Below are positions 6,241 to 14,334 of a DNA stretch of 36,438 nucleotides, in pieces. The position numbers and the translations under genes were made by a program. The stretch lies in contig NZ_JTEV01000036.1 of the NCBI RefSeq assembly GCF_000786105.1, positions 1 through 36,438 on the forward strand. The letters run 5' to 3'. Origin of the DNA: Bdellovibrio sp. ArHS. Its GTDB lineage: Bacteria; Bdellovibrionota; Bdellovibrionia; Bdellovibrionales; Bdellovibrionaceae. The stretch's first letter is position 1, and each line of letters starts with the position of its first letter. Below the pieces are notes generated by a model, which searched no databases, was not told where the DNA came from, and worked only from the letters and a program-made list of their open reading frames with translations.

Positions 6241-8094
6241 TTATTTAAACAGCAGTTCCTGGGATTCTTTCAGATAACTAAGGCCGCGCAGATACATGGC
6301 TTCGCCATCAGCAGGGCAGGGCAGCGGATAGTGGAAAAGCATGTCGTTTTGCCAATGATAGCACTTATAATTATTGAAATCCCGAATGTTAAATACCACG
6401 GCCCATTCACCTTCAAACCACACAGAAGTTCCTAGATGAAAAAGACTGGCTCCGGTGGAAAACTCTTGCGGACGAAGCAAGGATCTTCCCAGGAATTCGG
6501 GGGCCGAGTTGCCCGTAAGATCTGCGATAGTTGCGCCCACATCGTTTTGTGAAAACGCCCCGGAAATGAGTTTGTGCTCGAAGGGGGCTTTTTTCTTCCC
6601 TGTCACCGTGTGATATTTCATCAAAAAGGGGATGGAGTAATGCTCAAAGATGCCATCGGCGGCAAAACTCGTGTGATCAGACACGAGCACCAGCAGCCAA
6701 TCCTTTTTCCAAGGACGTTTTTTTAGAGCTTCATAAAAACCGCGAAGTTCTTTATCCGCATGATGGGTCACGCTTAAGTGCAAAGACATATTGCTTTCAT
6801 CGCCGAACGCGGGACGCACCCCTTTGGGCAGAGCCAAGTCATGGGTCGTATTGGTGTTGATCCCAATAAGCATAGGCTCTGTCATCGTGTCCATTTTCTG
6901 TGTCGCGAATTTATAGATATCGTGATCAAAGACGCCCCAGGCGTTTTGTTCGATCTGAGTCCAGTCCGGAATTTCACGTTTCCCATAAGAGTTTTGAAAG
7001 CCGGTTTTCAAAACCAAAAGTCCAACACCGCTGGTGTACTGATCAGATCCTTGGAAAAAGGCGGAACTATATCCTTGTTTTTCTAAGAACTGCGGGAAGC
7101 ATTTGAAATCCTTATTTTCAATTTCGGTGAACATGATGCTTTTGCCGGGGGGATTGGGCAAACTGCAAAGAGTGGCAAAAAGTCCTTCCGTCGTGCGATG
7201 GCCTCCGGCAAGCATCAAATCCACGCGCAAGGATTCGGCGCGAAGCGAGTTGAAGAAAGGCAGAACTTCTTCAGTACCGACTTTCTTGTTCACGTAGACT
7301 CCGGGCCAACCCTCCATAAACACGATAACAATATTACCGTCGAAATGGCCCACGGCTTTTTCGATTCCCCGACGTGCGCGCCATTCTGCAAAGATGTCGG
7401 CACTTTTAACATGCAGCGGAACTTCAATATTTTCTTTGCTGGATTTTTTTCCCGCAAACGCAGCCCACACGATTCCGTAAGCGCCGTTTAAGGCTAATGT
7501 CGCCCCTTTGCTGCCGCCGCCAGCGCGGTAGGCCCAGGACGGATCCTGAGGGATGCCCTCAAAGCCGCGAGCAAAGACAACACTGATGATCAGGACGAAA
7601 AGCAAGGCTACGGATCTTTTGAACCACCCCTGAACAGGCTTGTAGCGAGGGGTGAAGAAGCGACCGACAAAAGAAGCGCCTAAAAATGCAAACAGCAATT
7701 GCAGCCAATACAGTTTTAGAAGGCTGCCGATGGATCCTTGAATGGTAAAAAGATTGTAGACCTCATAAGAAATGTGGCGCCCGGATTCTTTCGCGTAAAT
7801 CGCGTCGACAGTGATGAAAACCGTGTAGCAAAGAAGTAACAGGCTGTTTAAGCGCGCAAAAGTTTTTTCTGAAAATGAAAAAAGCAGGGAACTTCCGTAC
7901 AGCAAAAGATAAAGAAAACTGGCGATGGCCAAATCAAAGTGCCAGCCATACAAAAACGGGCCCAAGGTGTTTTGAAAGCTTTCCGGAGAGGCGAAATCCC
8001 AGAGGTTCAAATAAAGCGCGACAACGGCGCGCAGAACCATTCCAAAAATCACCAGACGAAGAATGTAACGGGCTGAAGAAATTAAGAAAGACAT
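6241..8094 (-). CDS. LtaS-like membrane sulfatase / phosphoglycerol transferase family protein
   Basis: This 617-residue protein has about five N-terminal membrane helices (within residues 1-190) followed by a large periplasmic sulfatase-fold domain. Metal and nucleophile motifs are visible: IVIVFMEGWPG near residue 255, GGHRTTEGLF with the likely nucleophile threonine at 301, and VSDHTSFA further on. LtaS/OpgB-type enzymes move phosphoglycerol or phosphoethanolamine groups onto envelope glycans or lipids. A Gram-negative predator has no lipoteichoic acid, so the acceptor here is more likely a periplasmic glucan, lipid A or other glycan. The ATG at 8094 follows AAGGTGG. A bidirectional terminator lies just upstream, so this gene starts its own transcript and may continue into the universal stress gene. 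Confidence 0.85.
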   Translation of the reverse strand: MSFLISSARYILRLVIFGMVLRAVVALYLNLWDFASPESFQNTLGPFLYGWHFDLAIASFLYLLLYGSSLLFSFSEKTFARLNSLLLLCYTVFITVDAIYAKESGRHISYEVYNLFTIQGSIGSLLKLYWLQLLFAFLGASFVGRFFTPRYKPVQGWFKRSVALLFVLIISVVFARGFEGIPQDPSWAYRAGGGSKGATLALNGAYGIVWAAFAGKKSSKENIEVPLHVKSADIFAEWRARRGIEKAVGHFDGNIVIVFMEGWPGVYVNKKVGTEEVLPFFNSLRAESLRVDLMLAGGHRTTEGLFATLCSLPNPPGKSIMFTEIENKDFKCFPQFLEKQGYSSAFFQGSDQYTSGVGLLVLKTGFQNSYGKREIPDWTQIEQNAWGVFDHDIYKFATQKMDTMTEPMLIGINTNTTHDLALPKGVRPAFGDESNMSLHLSVTHHADKELRGFYEALKKRPWKKDWLLVLVSDHTSFAADGIFEHYSIPFLMKYHTVTGKKKAPFEHKLISGAFSQNDVGATIADLTGNSAPEFLGRSLLRPQEFSTGASLFHLGTSVWFEGEWAVVFNIRDFNNYKCYHWQNDMLFHYPLPCPADGEAMYLRGLSYLKESQELLFK

Positions 8095-8118
8095 GAAGCC
8101 ACCTTAATCGAGAAAAAT

Positions 8119-8149
8119 AAAAAAGCCCACTCGGAAGTGGGCTTTTTTT
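8119..8149 (-). terminator. Intrinsic terminator after the MFS transporter gene
   Basis: A six-A run followed by GCCCACT (to 8131) pairs with AGTGGGC plus a T run (8136-8149) around the loop CGGA. It is symmetric and could act both ways, but its position after the minus-strand MFS gene indicates that transcript. Confidence 0.88.
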
Positions 8150-8172
8150 AAGATTTCGTTAAGAGATCTGTT

Positions 8173-9723
8173 TTAGTTCGGAACTCCAGCAGGGTCTGTG
8201 GAAGTCTGTCCACGGGCCTGTTGCTGCTGTTGCTTTTCCTCTTTCTTTTCCACTTCCAGGATGTACTTTTTTGTCGCCGCTGGAAGTTCGTTCCACATTC
8301 TCAGGGCAAGGAAAAGACCCATGATCGCAAAAGGAATCAGGAACAGAGGCCAGTAAATCCAGTTCTTGTGTGACAGATATCCGATGGCCAAAGACTGAAT
8401 ACCACTTCCCAAGTACACGCAACCGTCAACGATACCTGATGCTGTGGCAGTCATTTTCTTACCACCGAAGTCTGCGGCTGCGGTTCCCGACATCAAAGAG
8501 TGAACGCCGATGACTGTCAAAGTGATCATCACTGCAGAAATACCTAGCATGGTCGGATGATTTACTAACGAGAACACCATGATAATCAAAAGAATGATCA
8601 TGATGGCATTGTTAATCGCTGCTGGAGGGCCGCGACGAGATTGGAAGACGCGGTCAGAAATGATGCCCGCAGCAAAGCCTCCGAAGATCCCGGTTAAACA
8701 AAGCAGAAGCCCCCAGTTTTTAATAAAGAACTGTGATCCTTCAAAGAAGACCGGGTTGGTTTCTTTTGTTTCGTGAGCATAGACCAGATACCACTGCATA
8801 ATCCCGTTACGCAAAACTCCCGATGTAAAGTCCACCAGAGCGATCGTGATCATCACCGGATTCGTGAAGATTTTTTTAAGCATGAATCCGATGGAGATTT
8901 TCAATTTATCATCATCTTCGCCTGGAGATGAAGAAGCGTCCGCCGTATCGAAGTCGTCAAAGTTGGCTTCTTTCGGAGAATCTTTCAAAAGAATGAAGTC
9001 GACCAGGGCCCAGCAGATCAGTAGGAATGCCGGGATGGTGAAGACAAGCCAGGTGGCATTTGTGGTGCCGGTGTCGATCGCGAAGATGTGTTGAATGAAT
9101 CGTTGGAAAGCTGTTTTCTGACCTTCGATATGAAGTTTAGAAGCTTCGACGATCGCCTGTCCCCAGTCGAAAGCGAAGTAGACACCGAAAGAAATCAAAG
9201 TTCCGAAGATGGCGCCAAAGACACCGCGTTCGCGAACGTGGAACCAATAAGCTTTCACTTTGATAATGGAAACGGCCCCATAACTTTGGAAGAACATATT
9301 CAAGGCAAAAAGAACTGAGAACGCCACCACCATGTTGGTTTTTAGGCGGCCCATCAAATAAAGATATGTGACGCCACCCATGAGTAAGTTCATCAATGCA
9401 GAACCCAGAGCCGCGATGATGATACCTTTTTTGCCACCGATTCTGTCGACAATAGGACCATTAAGAAGGAACGATAAACCGTAGGTGATGGTGCCGGCGG
9501 CGAAGATCAAACCGAATTGTTCTTTCGTCATCATATCGCCAAGGGCATTTTTAGAAACGTTCAGATTGTAACGTCCCATGTACAAGAATGCGTAAGTCAT
9601 GCCTAGAGGGAACCAATTCACGAAACGACGGATCATGAATTTGCGCGTGTGGCCAAGCGGATTGTTTTTAAAGTAGAGTGCGATCACCGCTGCAAGACAT
9701 AAGCTTACAAGCAAAAGAGCCAT
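8173..9723 (-). CDS. MFS transporter, organophosphate:phosphate antiporter (GlpT/UhpT-like)
   Basis: This is a 516-residue inner-membrane carrier with twelve hydrophobic segments. The first cytoplasmic half carries MTYAFLYMGRYNLNVSKNAL, matching the conserved segment of the GlpT/UhpT/PgtP group with its substrate arginine, and GPIVDRIGGKKG is the MFS loop 2-3 motif. The group swaps inorganic phosphate for glycerol-3-phosphate, hexose phosphates or phosphoglycerates; which one applies here cannot be told. It is longer than the usual 430-460 residues because of an extra loop with helix near residues 170-200, an acidic central loop (DADASSSPGEDDD-like) and a polyglutamine tail. I chose the ATG at 9723, preceded by GGAGGA, over an upstream TTG at 9777. 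For a predator it could import prey-derived sugar phosphates, which is inference. Confidence 0.85.
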   Translation of the reverse strand: MALLLVSLCLAAVIALYFKNNPLGHTRKFMIRRFVNWFPLGMTYAFLYMGRYNLNVSKNALGDMMTKEQFGLIFAAGTITYGLSFLLNGPIVDRIGGKKGIIIAALGSALMNLLMGGVTYLYLMGRLKTNMVVAFSVLFALNMFFQSYGAVSIIKVKAYWFHVRERGVFGAIFGTLISFGVYFAFDWGQAIVEASKLHIEGQKTAFQRFIQHIFAIDTGTTNATWLVFTIPAFLLICWALVDFILLKDSPKEANFDDFDTADASSSPGEDDDKLKISIGFMLKKIFTNPVMITIALVDFTSGVLRNGIMQWYLVYAHETKETNPVFFEGSQFFIKNWGLLLCLTGIFGGFAAGIISDRVFQSRRGPPAAINNAIMIILLIIMVFSLVNHPTMLGISAVMITLTVIGVHSLMSGTAAADFGGKKMTATASGIVDGCVYLGSGIQSLAIGYLSHKNWIYWPLFLIPFAIMGLFLALRMWNELPAATKKYILEVEKKEEKQQQQQARGQTSTDPAGVPN

Positions 9724-10190
9724 GGGTCCTCCAGTAAAAATTTCCGAGAAGCTAATAGATAAATGATCAATTGGCAATCTAAAGAGCCTCTAAATCCTCC
9801 TCGCAATTTCAGGATTTCGTCAAGGCAACGCGGGAGTTGCTTACAGAGTGAGCTTCTCTCGAAAAAAACCCGCTGATACGATGCAAAAACTTCATTTGTT
9901 AGTGCCCTAAAAGGTTTCTCTTAAGGTGAAAACATCCATAAGTAAAACTTATGGAAAGTCTAAAAATTATGAGTTTGTGCTTATAGGTCCAGGGCGATAA
10001 GTTTGTTTCAGAAGGAGACATTAGAAATCTTCTTCGACCCTCGGTAAGGTCCCTGACCACCTCTCAAGCAAGAGAGGACCCGGTCCCCAAAATCGCCGTA
10101 TTCACGGCTCCACAGATCCCACCATCAAAGCCCACCTAAAAGCCGCACCGAGGCTTGCGCGTGCTTAAGACGCAATGCTACATTTACGCC
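9724..10190. other. Gap between the MFS and fumarase genes, with RNA-like structure
   Basis: About 465 bases have no convincing coding frame. The left part should hold the promoter of the minus-strand MFS gene and the right part the leader of the fumarase gene. A perfect seven-base hairpin, CCATAAG-TAAAA-CTTATGG, lies at 9936-9954. A larger set of nested inverted repeats lies at 10039-10153 and is listed separately. No tRNA, SRP, tmRNA or RNase P signature was recognised. Confidence 0.5.
10039..10153 (+). ncRNA. Candidate structured RNA or leader element before fumarase
   Basis: CCTCGGT (10039-10045) is a perfect complement of ACCGAGG (10147-10153), closing a 115-base domain. Inside are a two-part hairpin (GACC/GGTC at 10055-10058 and 10082-10085 outside CCTCTC/GAGAGG at 10060-10065 and 10072-10077, loop AAGCAA) and a hairpin GCCGT-ATTC-ACGGC at 10095-10108. 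The domain ends 37 bases before the fumarase ATG, so it could be a 5' leader or a separate RNA on either strand. Strand and function are uncertain; it matches no family I know. Confidence 0.35.
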
Positions 10191-11807
10191 ATGTCATTTA
10201 AATATTTTCCTCTCTACGAAAAACAAAAAGATTCCGCTCAATATAAAAAGCTTTCCTCTGATCATGTGCAGGTCCAAAAATGGGGCGACAAAGAAGTCCT
10301 GGTGATCGCACCTGAAGCTTTGGAACTTCTTGCGCAAGAAGCCCTCAGTGATGTGTCTCATCTTTTACGAGCAAGCCATCTGGAAAAACTTGAAAGAATT
10401 TTGCAAGACCCCGAGGCTTCTCCGAACGATCGTTTTGTGGCGGTTGATCTTTTGAAAAACGCCATTATTGCCGCGCAAATGGAGTTTCCGTCTTGTCAGG
10501 ATACGGGCACCGCCATTGTCGTTGGTAAAAAAGGGGAGCGTGTCTTCACCGGTGCGGATGACAAAGAATTTCTCTCTAAAGGTATTTTCAATACTTATCA
10601 GAAAAGAAATCTGCGCTTTTCACAAATGGCGCCAGTGTCCTTCTTTGAAGAGAAAAATACGGGCTCTAATCTTCCCGCACAGATTGATATCTATGCTGAG
10701 CAAGGGGATGAGTATCATTTCTTGTTCATGGCCAAAGGCGGCGGAAGTGCGAATAAGTCCTATCTTTATCAAAAGACCAAAGCGGTTCTAAATCCCGAGG
10801 GGTTTGAAAAGTTCGTGCGTGAAACTTTGAATTCTTTAGGGACGGCGGCTTGTCCGCCCTACCACTTGGCGTTTTGTGTGGGTGGGACTTCGGCGGAAGA
10901 AACCCTGAAAATTGTCAAGTACGCATCAGCGGGTTACCTGGATGGCCTTCCTACTTCCGGAAGTGAAGGTGGCAGAGCTTATCGCGATCTAGAGATGGAA
11001 AAGCAGATTGAACAATGGGCGCGTGACACGGGGATCGGCGCGCAATTCGGGGGTAAGTATTTCGTTCATGACGTGCGCGTGATTCGTTTACCTCGCCATG
11101 GAGCTAGTTGCCCGATTGGCGTGGGTGTGAGTTGTTCGGCCGATCGTAATATCAAAGGCAAAATCACACGCGAGGGGATCTTTTTGGAGCAGCTTGAGTT
11201 GCATCCAGAACAATATCTTCCCAACCATTTGAAGGAAGCCGGTGCAGAAGCCATTCAAATTGATTTGAATAAACCGATTCAGGAAACACTGAAAATCTTG
11301 TCACAGCAAAAAGTAGCGACGCGTGTGATGCTGAATGGTCCTATGATCGTGGCTCGCGACATCGCGCACGCAAAACTTAAAGAAAAAGTCGATCGCGGTG
11401 AGGGTGTGCCAGAGTATTTTAAAAACTATGCGGTTTATTATGCGGGACCTGCGAAAACTCCGAAAGGATACGCTTCAGGCTCGTTTGGTCCGACCACCAG
11501 TGAGCGTATGGACCCCTATGTAGGAACATTCCAAAGCCTGGGTGGCTCTATGATTATGCTGGGCAAGGGAAACCGCAGCCCTCAAGTGACTGAAGCTTGT
11601 AAGACCTACGGGGGATTCTATTTGGGATCCATCGGTGGCCCGGCCGCGCGTTTGGGAAAAGAGTGCATCACCAAAGTGGAAGTTCTGGATTTTCCAGAAC
11701 TAGGCATGGAGTCCGTCTGGAAAATTGAAGTAAAAGATTTCCCGGCCTTTATCATCGTGGATGACAAAGGAAATGACTTCTTTAAGTCGGTGATTCGCAA
11801 ATTATAG
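10191..11807 (+). CDS. Class I (iron-sulfur) fumarate hydratase
   Basis: This 538-residue enzyme interconverts fumarate and malate in the citric acid cycle, using an oxygen-sensitive [4Fe-4S] cluster. It is a single-chain FumA-type protein with both halves fused. The three expected cluster cysteines are C102 (in [10 protein letters not shown]), C221 (in [11 protein letters not shown]) and C315 (in VGVSCSADR); their spacings of 119 and 94 residues equal those of E. coli FumA (recalled positions 105, 224, 318). The C-terminal half has [11 protein letters not shown] and GKGNRSPQV, typical of the beta domain. I chose the ATG at 10191 because the family begins near it; an in-frame TTG at 10155 is the alternative. 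Neither has a strong Shine-Dalgarno at normal distance. A strong terminator follows. Confidence 0.94.
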   Translation: MSFKYFPLYEKQKDSAQYKKLSSDHVQVQKWGDKEVLVIAPEALELLAQEALSDVSHLLRASHLEKLERILQDPEASPNDRFVAVDLLKNAIIAAQMEFPSCQDTGTAIVVGKKGERVFTGADDKEFLSKGIFNTYQKRNLRFSQMAPVSFFEEKNTGSNLPAQIDIYAEQGDEYHFLFMAKGGGSANKSYLYQKTKAVLNPEGFEKFVRETLNSLGTAACPPYHLAFCVGGTSAEETLKIVKYASAGYLDGLPTSGSEGGRAYRDLEMEKQIEQWARDTGIGAQFGGKYFVHDVRVIRLPRHGASCPIGVGVSCSADRNIKGKITREGIFLEQLELHPEQYLPNHLKEAGAEAIQIDLNKPIQETLKILSQQKVATRVMLNGPMIVARDIAHAKLKEKVDRGEGVPEYFKNYAVYYAGPAKTPKGYASGSFGPTTSERMDPYVGTFQSLGGSMIMLGKGNRSPQVTEACKTYGGFYLGSIGGPAARLGKECITKVEVLDFPELGMESVWKIEVKDFPAFIIVDDKGNDFFKSVIRKL

Positions 11808-11811
11808 TGAT

Positions 11812-11842
11812 AAAAAAAGCGTCTTCTTAGACGCTTTTTTTT
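11812..11842. terminator. Bidirectional intrinsic terminator between fumarase and the AI-2E permease gene
   Basis: A seven-A run and GCGTCT pair with AGACGC and a T run around the loop TCTT. It lies between two converging genes and overlaps the last bases of the permease frame, so it can serve both transcripts. Confidence 0.88.
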
Positions 11843-12893
11843 ATATTAACTCGGGATCTTCTCGTTTTAATAACAAGGGGCTGAGTCCCGCAAACAGATT
11901 CATGACCACCGGGCCGATCAACAGTCCAGGCAGGCCAATCATGATGATGGCCCCGACCACGCAGGTGAAGCCAATCACGGCGGAAATCTTATTCTCCTTA
12001 CCAACCATAAAGGGTTTGAGAACATTGTCGATACTGCCAGCGATGGTCGCAATAACAACAAGTCCGATCCCATTCCCGGTCCGACCGCCGATAAAGGCTA
12101 AAATCGCCAGAAGGTAGCCAATCGGAGCCGCCCCAATCACCGGAATGAACGAGACGAAGAAGGTGAGGGTTAACACCAGCCAGAAGTCGCCTTCACCAAA
12201 GATCAGACTGCCCAGACCGATGATGCCGGCTTGAATCAGGCCGATGACCAAAGTGGAAAACAAGGTCACGGAACAGCTTCGCTTCGCGACATCAATCAGC
12301 GAGTCTGTCAACTCGGGCTTGACGAGACTGTATTTAAAAACAAATTCCTTAATGGCCTGAGCTTTAGATAAAAGTAAAGCCAACGTGATCACAAAAACAA
12401 AACTCGCCAGAAAAATACTTGGGAGCTGGGCGAGAATGTCTGTTGAGTATTGAAAAACAATTTCTCCGGATTTGCGGATCAGGCTGTTGGCCATGTCCCG
12501 GGCGGGGGTGGCAATGTCAGTCCCTGTCCAGTTCGAGATTTTCTGCAAGTAGCCTAAGATCAGATCTTTTAGGTCGTGAATCTGATTGACTAGTTTGTCG
12601 GTTTTGATGACTTCAGGTTGGCTGATGTAGGAAATCAGACGATAGATGGCTAAGGATATCGGAATCCAGAAAATGGCAAAGCCTGCGAATAAAGTAATGG
12701 CGATGGACGGCTTTCTTTTTATTTTCAACTTTTTGCCAAGGCGTTCTACGAAATCATGAAGACCTAACGCAAAAACACCCGCGATCAAAAACGGCATCAA
12801 GAAAGGAAAATTAATAAATAAAAACGCCGCCAGCAGGATCAGAAAAAATCCCCAGCGAACAGCGGCATCCTTGGATTTCAGGAAGTCAATCAT
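11841..12893 (-). CDS. AI-2E family transporter (PerM/YdiK type permease)
   Basis: This 350-residue polytopic membrane protein has the AI-2E/PerM layout: two helices at the N-terminus, a central amphipathic region (about 80-150), then a cluster of helices with the family phrases FVSFIPVIGAAPIGYLLA and the late GSIDNVLKPFMVG. Members have been linked to autoinducer-2 export, ion antiport or general efflux, and the substrate here is unknown. I chose the ATG at 12893 because it overlaps the stop of the upstream cysteine-rich gene as ATGA; the start at 12917 has no ribosome site. The overlap means its translation likely depends on that of the small exported protein. Confidence 0.87.
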   Translation of the reverse strand: MIDFLKSKDAAVRWGFFLILLAAFLFINFPFLMPFLIAGVFALGLHDFVERLGKKLKIKRKPSIAITLFAGFAIFWIPISLAIYRLISYISQPEVIKTDKLVNQIHDLKDLILGYLQKISNWTGTDIATPARDMANSLIRKSGEIVFQYSTDILAQLPSIFLASFVFVITLALLLSKAQAIKEFVFKYSLVKPELTDSLIDVAKRSCSVTLFSTLVIGLIQAGIIGLGSLIFGEGDFWLVLTLTFFVSFIPVIGAAPIGYLLAILAFIGGRTGNGIGLVVIATIAGSIDNVLKPFMVGKENKISAVIGFTCVVGAIIMIGLPGLLIGPVVMNLFAGLSPLLLKREDPELI

Positions 12894-13225
12894 TGCACTT
12901 CGCAATCCATGCGGCATTCAGAACGGCAGTACACCCAAGTTCCGTCATGATTCGGCGGCAGATAGTTTGGATTGCAGTTCGTACTGCAGTAAGAAGTGTA
13001 GCTTAATGCGCGCCCGCGATGGCTCATTTCGCAGGTCCAACGCGCATCTCTTTCACCATCTTGTTGGGCGCGGTTTTTGGCATTTGTAAGGCAGAAAAAA
13101 CCGCTGTTGGCATTGCAGAAGGAGTTCTCAGTTCCTCGACCGGTGACGGTAATCTGTCGAGTGGCTTCCGCCGTGAAAGAAAAAAGTTGCAAAAAAAGTA
13201 CGCCGATGAAGAGTGTTGTTTTCAT
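12890..13225 (-). CDS. Small exported cysteine-rich protein
   Basis: This 111-residue protein has a clear signal peptide (MKTTLFIGVLFLQLFSFTAEA, with cleavage probably after residue 21). The mature part has eight cysteines, at about 37, 45, 65, 80, 84, 100, 104 and 108, in an even number that suits four disulfide bonds in the periplasm or outside the cell. A stretch NAKNRAQQDGERDARWTC looks helical. I do not recognise the family. The ATG at 13225 follows a GGGGTGGGAG ribosome site that is part of an inverted repeat. Its stop overlaps the start of the AI-2E permease, so the two form a coupled pair; whether they work together is unknown. Confidence 0.72.
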   Translation of the reverse strand: MKTTLFIGVLFLQLFSFTAEATRQITVTGRGTENSFCNANSGFFCLTNAKNRAQQDGERDARWTCEMSHRGRALSYTSYCSTNCNPNYLPPNHDGTWVYCRSECRMDCEVQ

Positions 13226-13230
13226 AATGT

Positions 13231-13268
13231 CTCCCACCCCTCAATGAACGCACAGATTGAAGTGGGAG
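13231..13268 (-). promoter_or_regulatory. Inverted repeat enclosing the ribosome site of the cysteine-rich gene
   Basis: Plus-strand CTCCCAC (13231-13237) and TCAAT (13241-13245) pair with GTGGGAG (13262-13268) and ATTGA (13256-13260) around a ten-base loop. On the minus strand the 3' arm is the GGGGTGGGAG ribosome site, six bases before the ATG. A TTGACA at 13274-13279 (minus strand reading) could be a -35 box, but I see no good -10 at the right distance. Confidence 0.5.
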
Positions 13269-13305
13269 GCAATATGTAGCTTTGTCAAAGCAGGGCGTCG
13301 AGAGG

Positions 13306-13968
13306 TCAGGCCTGGGTCAGAAACTGCACGCCCAGTTCCTGGCTTTGGGCATTTTCATCCCACTTGGCCCAGCGGACCTGACCCTCTACGGTGACATATT
13401 CGCCTTCTTTCGTTTGATACGACAAAGTTACGAAATCCTTTTTTTGATAAAAGGGCGCTTTGATTTTCAGACACGAGCCATTCAAGGAAATATTCTCGAA
13501 GTCACCGCCTAAGATAGGTTGGAAGCTTCGGTTCTCAGCCCCCAAAGGAAGTTGCGAGGGGCTGAGCATGGCGCGCCTTGGATGGGCTTCGCGTTTGTCT
13601 TGGCGCAGTTCTAAATTCTTCCCGTCAAGATATGCCAGAATGTCCTTGGTCAAATGAGCCTCTTCGGTTTTCCAAAGAACAATAAAATCTTTAAAGGATT
13701 TTAGTTTCATCTTCATCGGGGCGGAAAGTTCACTGACCACAAAAAAGGTCTTCACGTTTGCAATGGTTCGTTGCAGGAACGAGTAAATGTCGAAGTGACG
13801 GACCTCTAGAAAGGGCAGAAAAACGACAACAATTTTTTCCCCCTCGGTCATCTGCAGCGCGGATCTGAGTGCGTATGGATTTTCGATGATGTGGCAGGCG
13901 AAGCGATTTTCTTTTTTGAGCACCTGGGGAACGGTCGATGTTCCCGTAATAAAGATCTGTGTATTCAT
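13306..13968 (-). CDS. PilZ domain protein with receiver-like N-terminal domain
   Basis: This 220-residue cytoplasmic protein has a PilZ domain in its C-terminal half (about 120-215). The [DN]xSxxG motif is present as NISLNG at 159-164. The usual RxxxR arginine pair is spaced as R126-x4-R131, one residue more than standard, so cyclic-di-GMP binding may be altered. Residues 1-115 have alternating strands and helices like a response-regulator receiver domain but no phosphorylatable aspartate in the expected place (VVVFLPFLEV instead), which suggests a pseudo-receiver. I chose the ATG at 13968, preceded by GGGAGG, rather than the upstream start at 14034. It probably links cyclic-di-GMP to motility or surface behaviour. 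Confidence 0.78.
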   Translation of the reverse strand: MNTQIFITGTSTVPQVLKKENRFACHIIENPYALRSALQMTEGEKIVVVFLPFLEVRHFDIYSFLQRTIANVKTFFVVSELSAPMKMKLKSFKDFIVLWKTEEAHLTKDILAYLDGKNLELRQDKREAHPRRAMLSPSQLPLGAENRSFQPILGGDFENISLNGSCLKIKAPFYQKKDFVTLSYQTKEGEYVTVEGQVRWAKWDENAQSQELGVQFLTQA

Positions 13969-14034
13969 GAATTTCCTCCCGTTGTTCAGTCCTAAAGCAA
14001 AGGGAAAGCCAACTGGAAGCTCGCTGAAAGCCAT

Positions 14035-14334
14035 TTAAAATAGAAATTCTTCGACAGGTGTCTAAGAAATCTTAACAGTGTTAAAGAGCGTTTGGGTCGT
14101 TCTTAAGCCTCGCGCTGGGGTCAGTTTTGGTGGGCAAAATAGTGAAAGCACAAGGTCATTTCTGTCATGTAATGGTCCTATTCCAACTGACAAATGGACT
14201 CTGAAATCAAATATATTGCGCATAAACAATAAAATGTTCGAAAAAAGGGAAAGACCCCCATTGTGAGGGAAATTTTCCTAGTTGCGAGGCTTCCCTAATT
14301 CCCCTAAAAATACGAACAGATGTAGGAACACGAT
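14035..14334. other. Intergenic region between the PilZ and hybrid kinase genes
   Basis: These 300 bases separate two divergent genes and should hold both promoters. A 13-base inverted repeat TTAAC-AGT-GTTAA lies at 14072-14084, and AGGGAA/TTCCCT arms lie at 14266-14296. A 62-codon frame at 14078-14266 has no ribosome site and is not called. I see no convincing promoter boxes. Confidence 0.4.

Noticed and set aside
10039-10153. 6S RNA, SRP RNA, tmRNA, RNase P or cyclic-di-GMP riboswitch
   Set aside because: The conserved cores of these RNAs, as I recall them, are absent and the domain is too short for 6S, so it is listed only as an unknown candidate.
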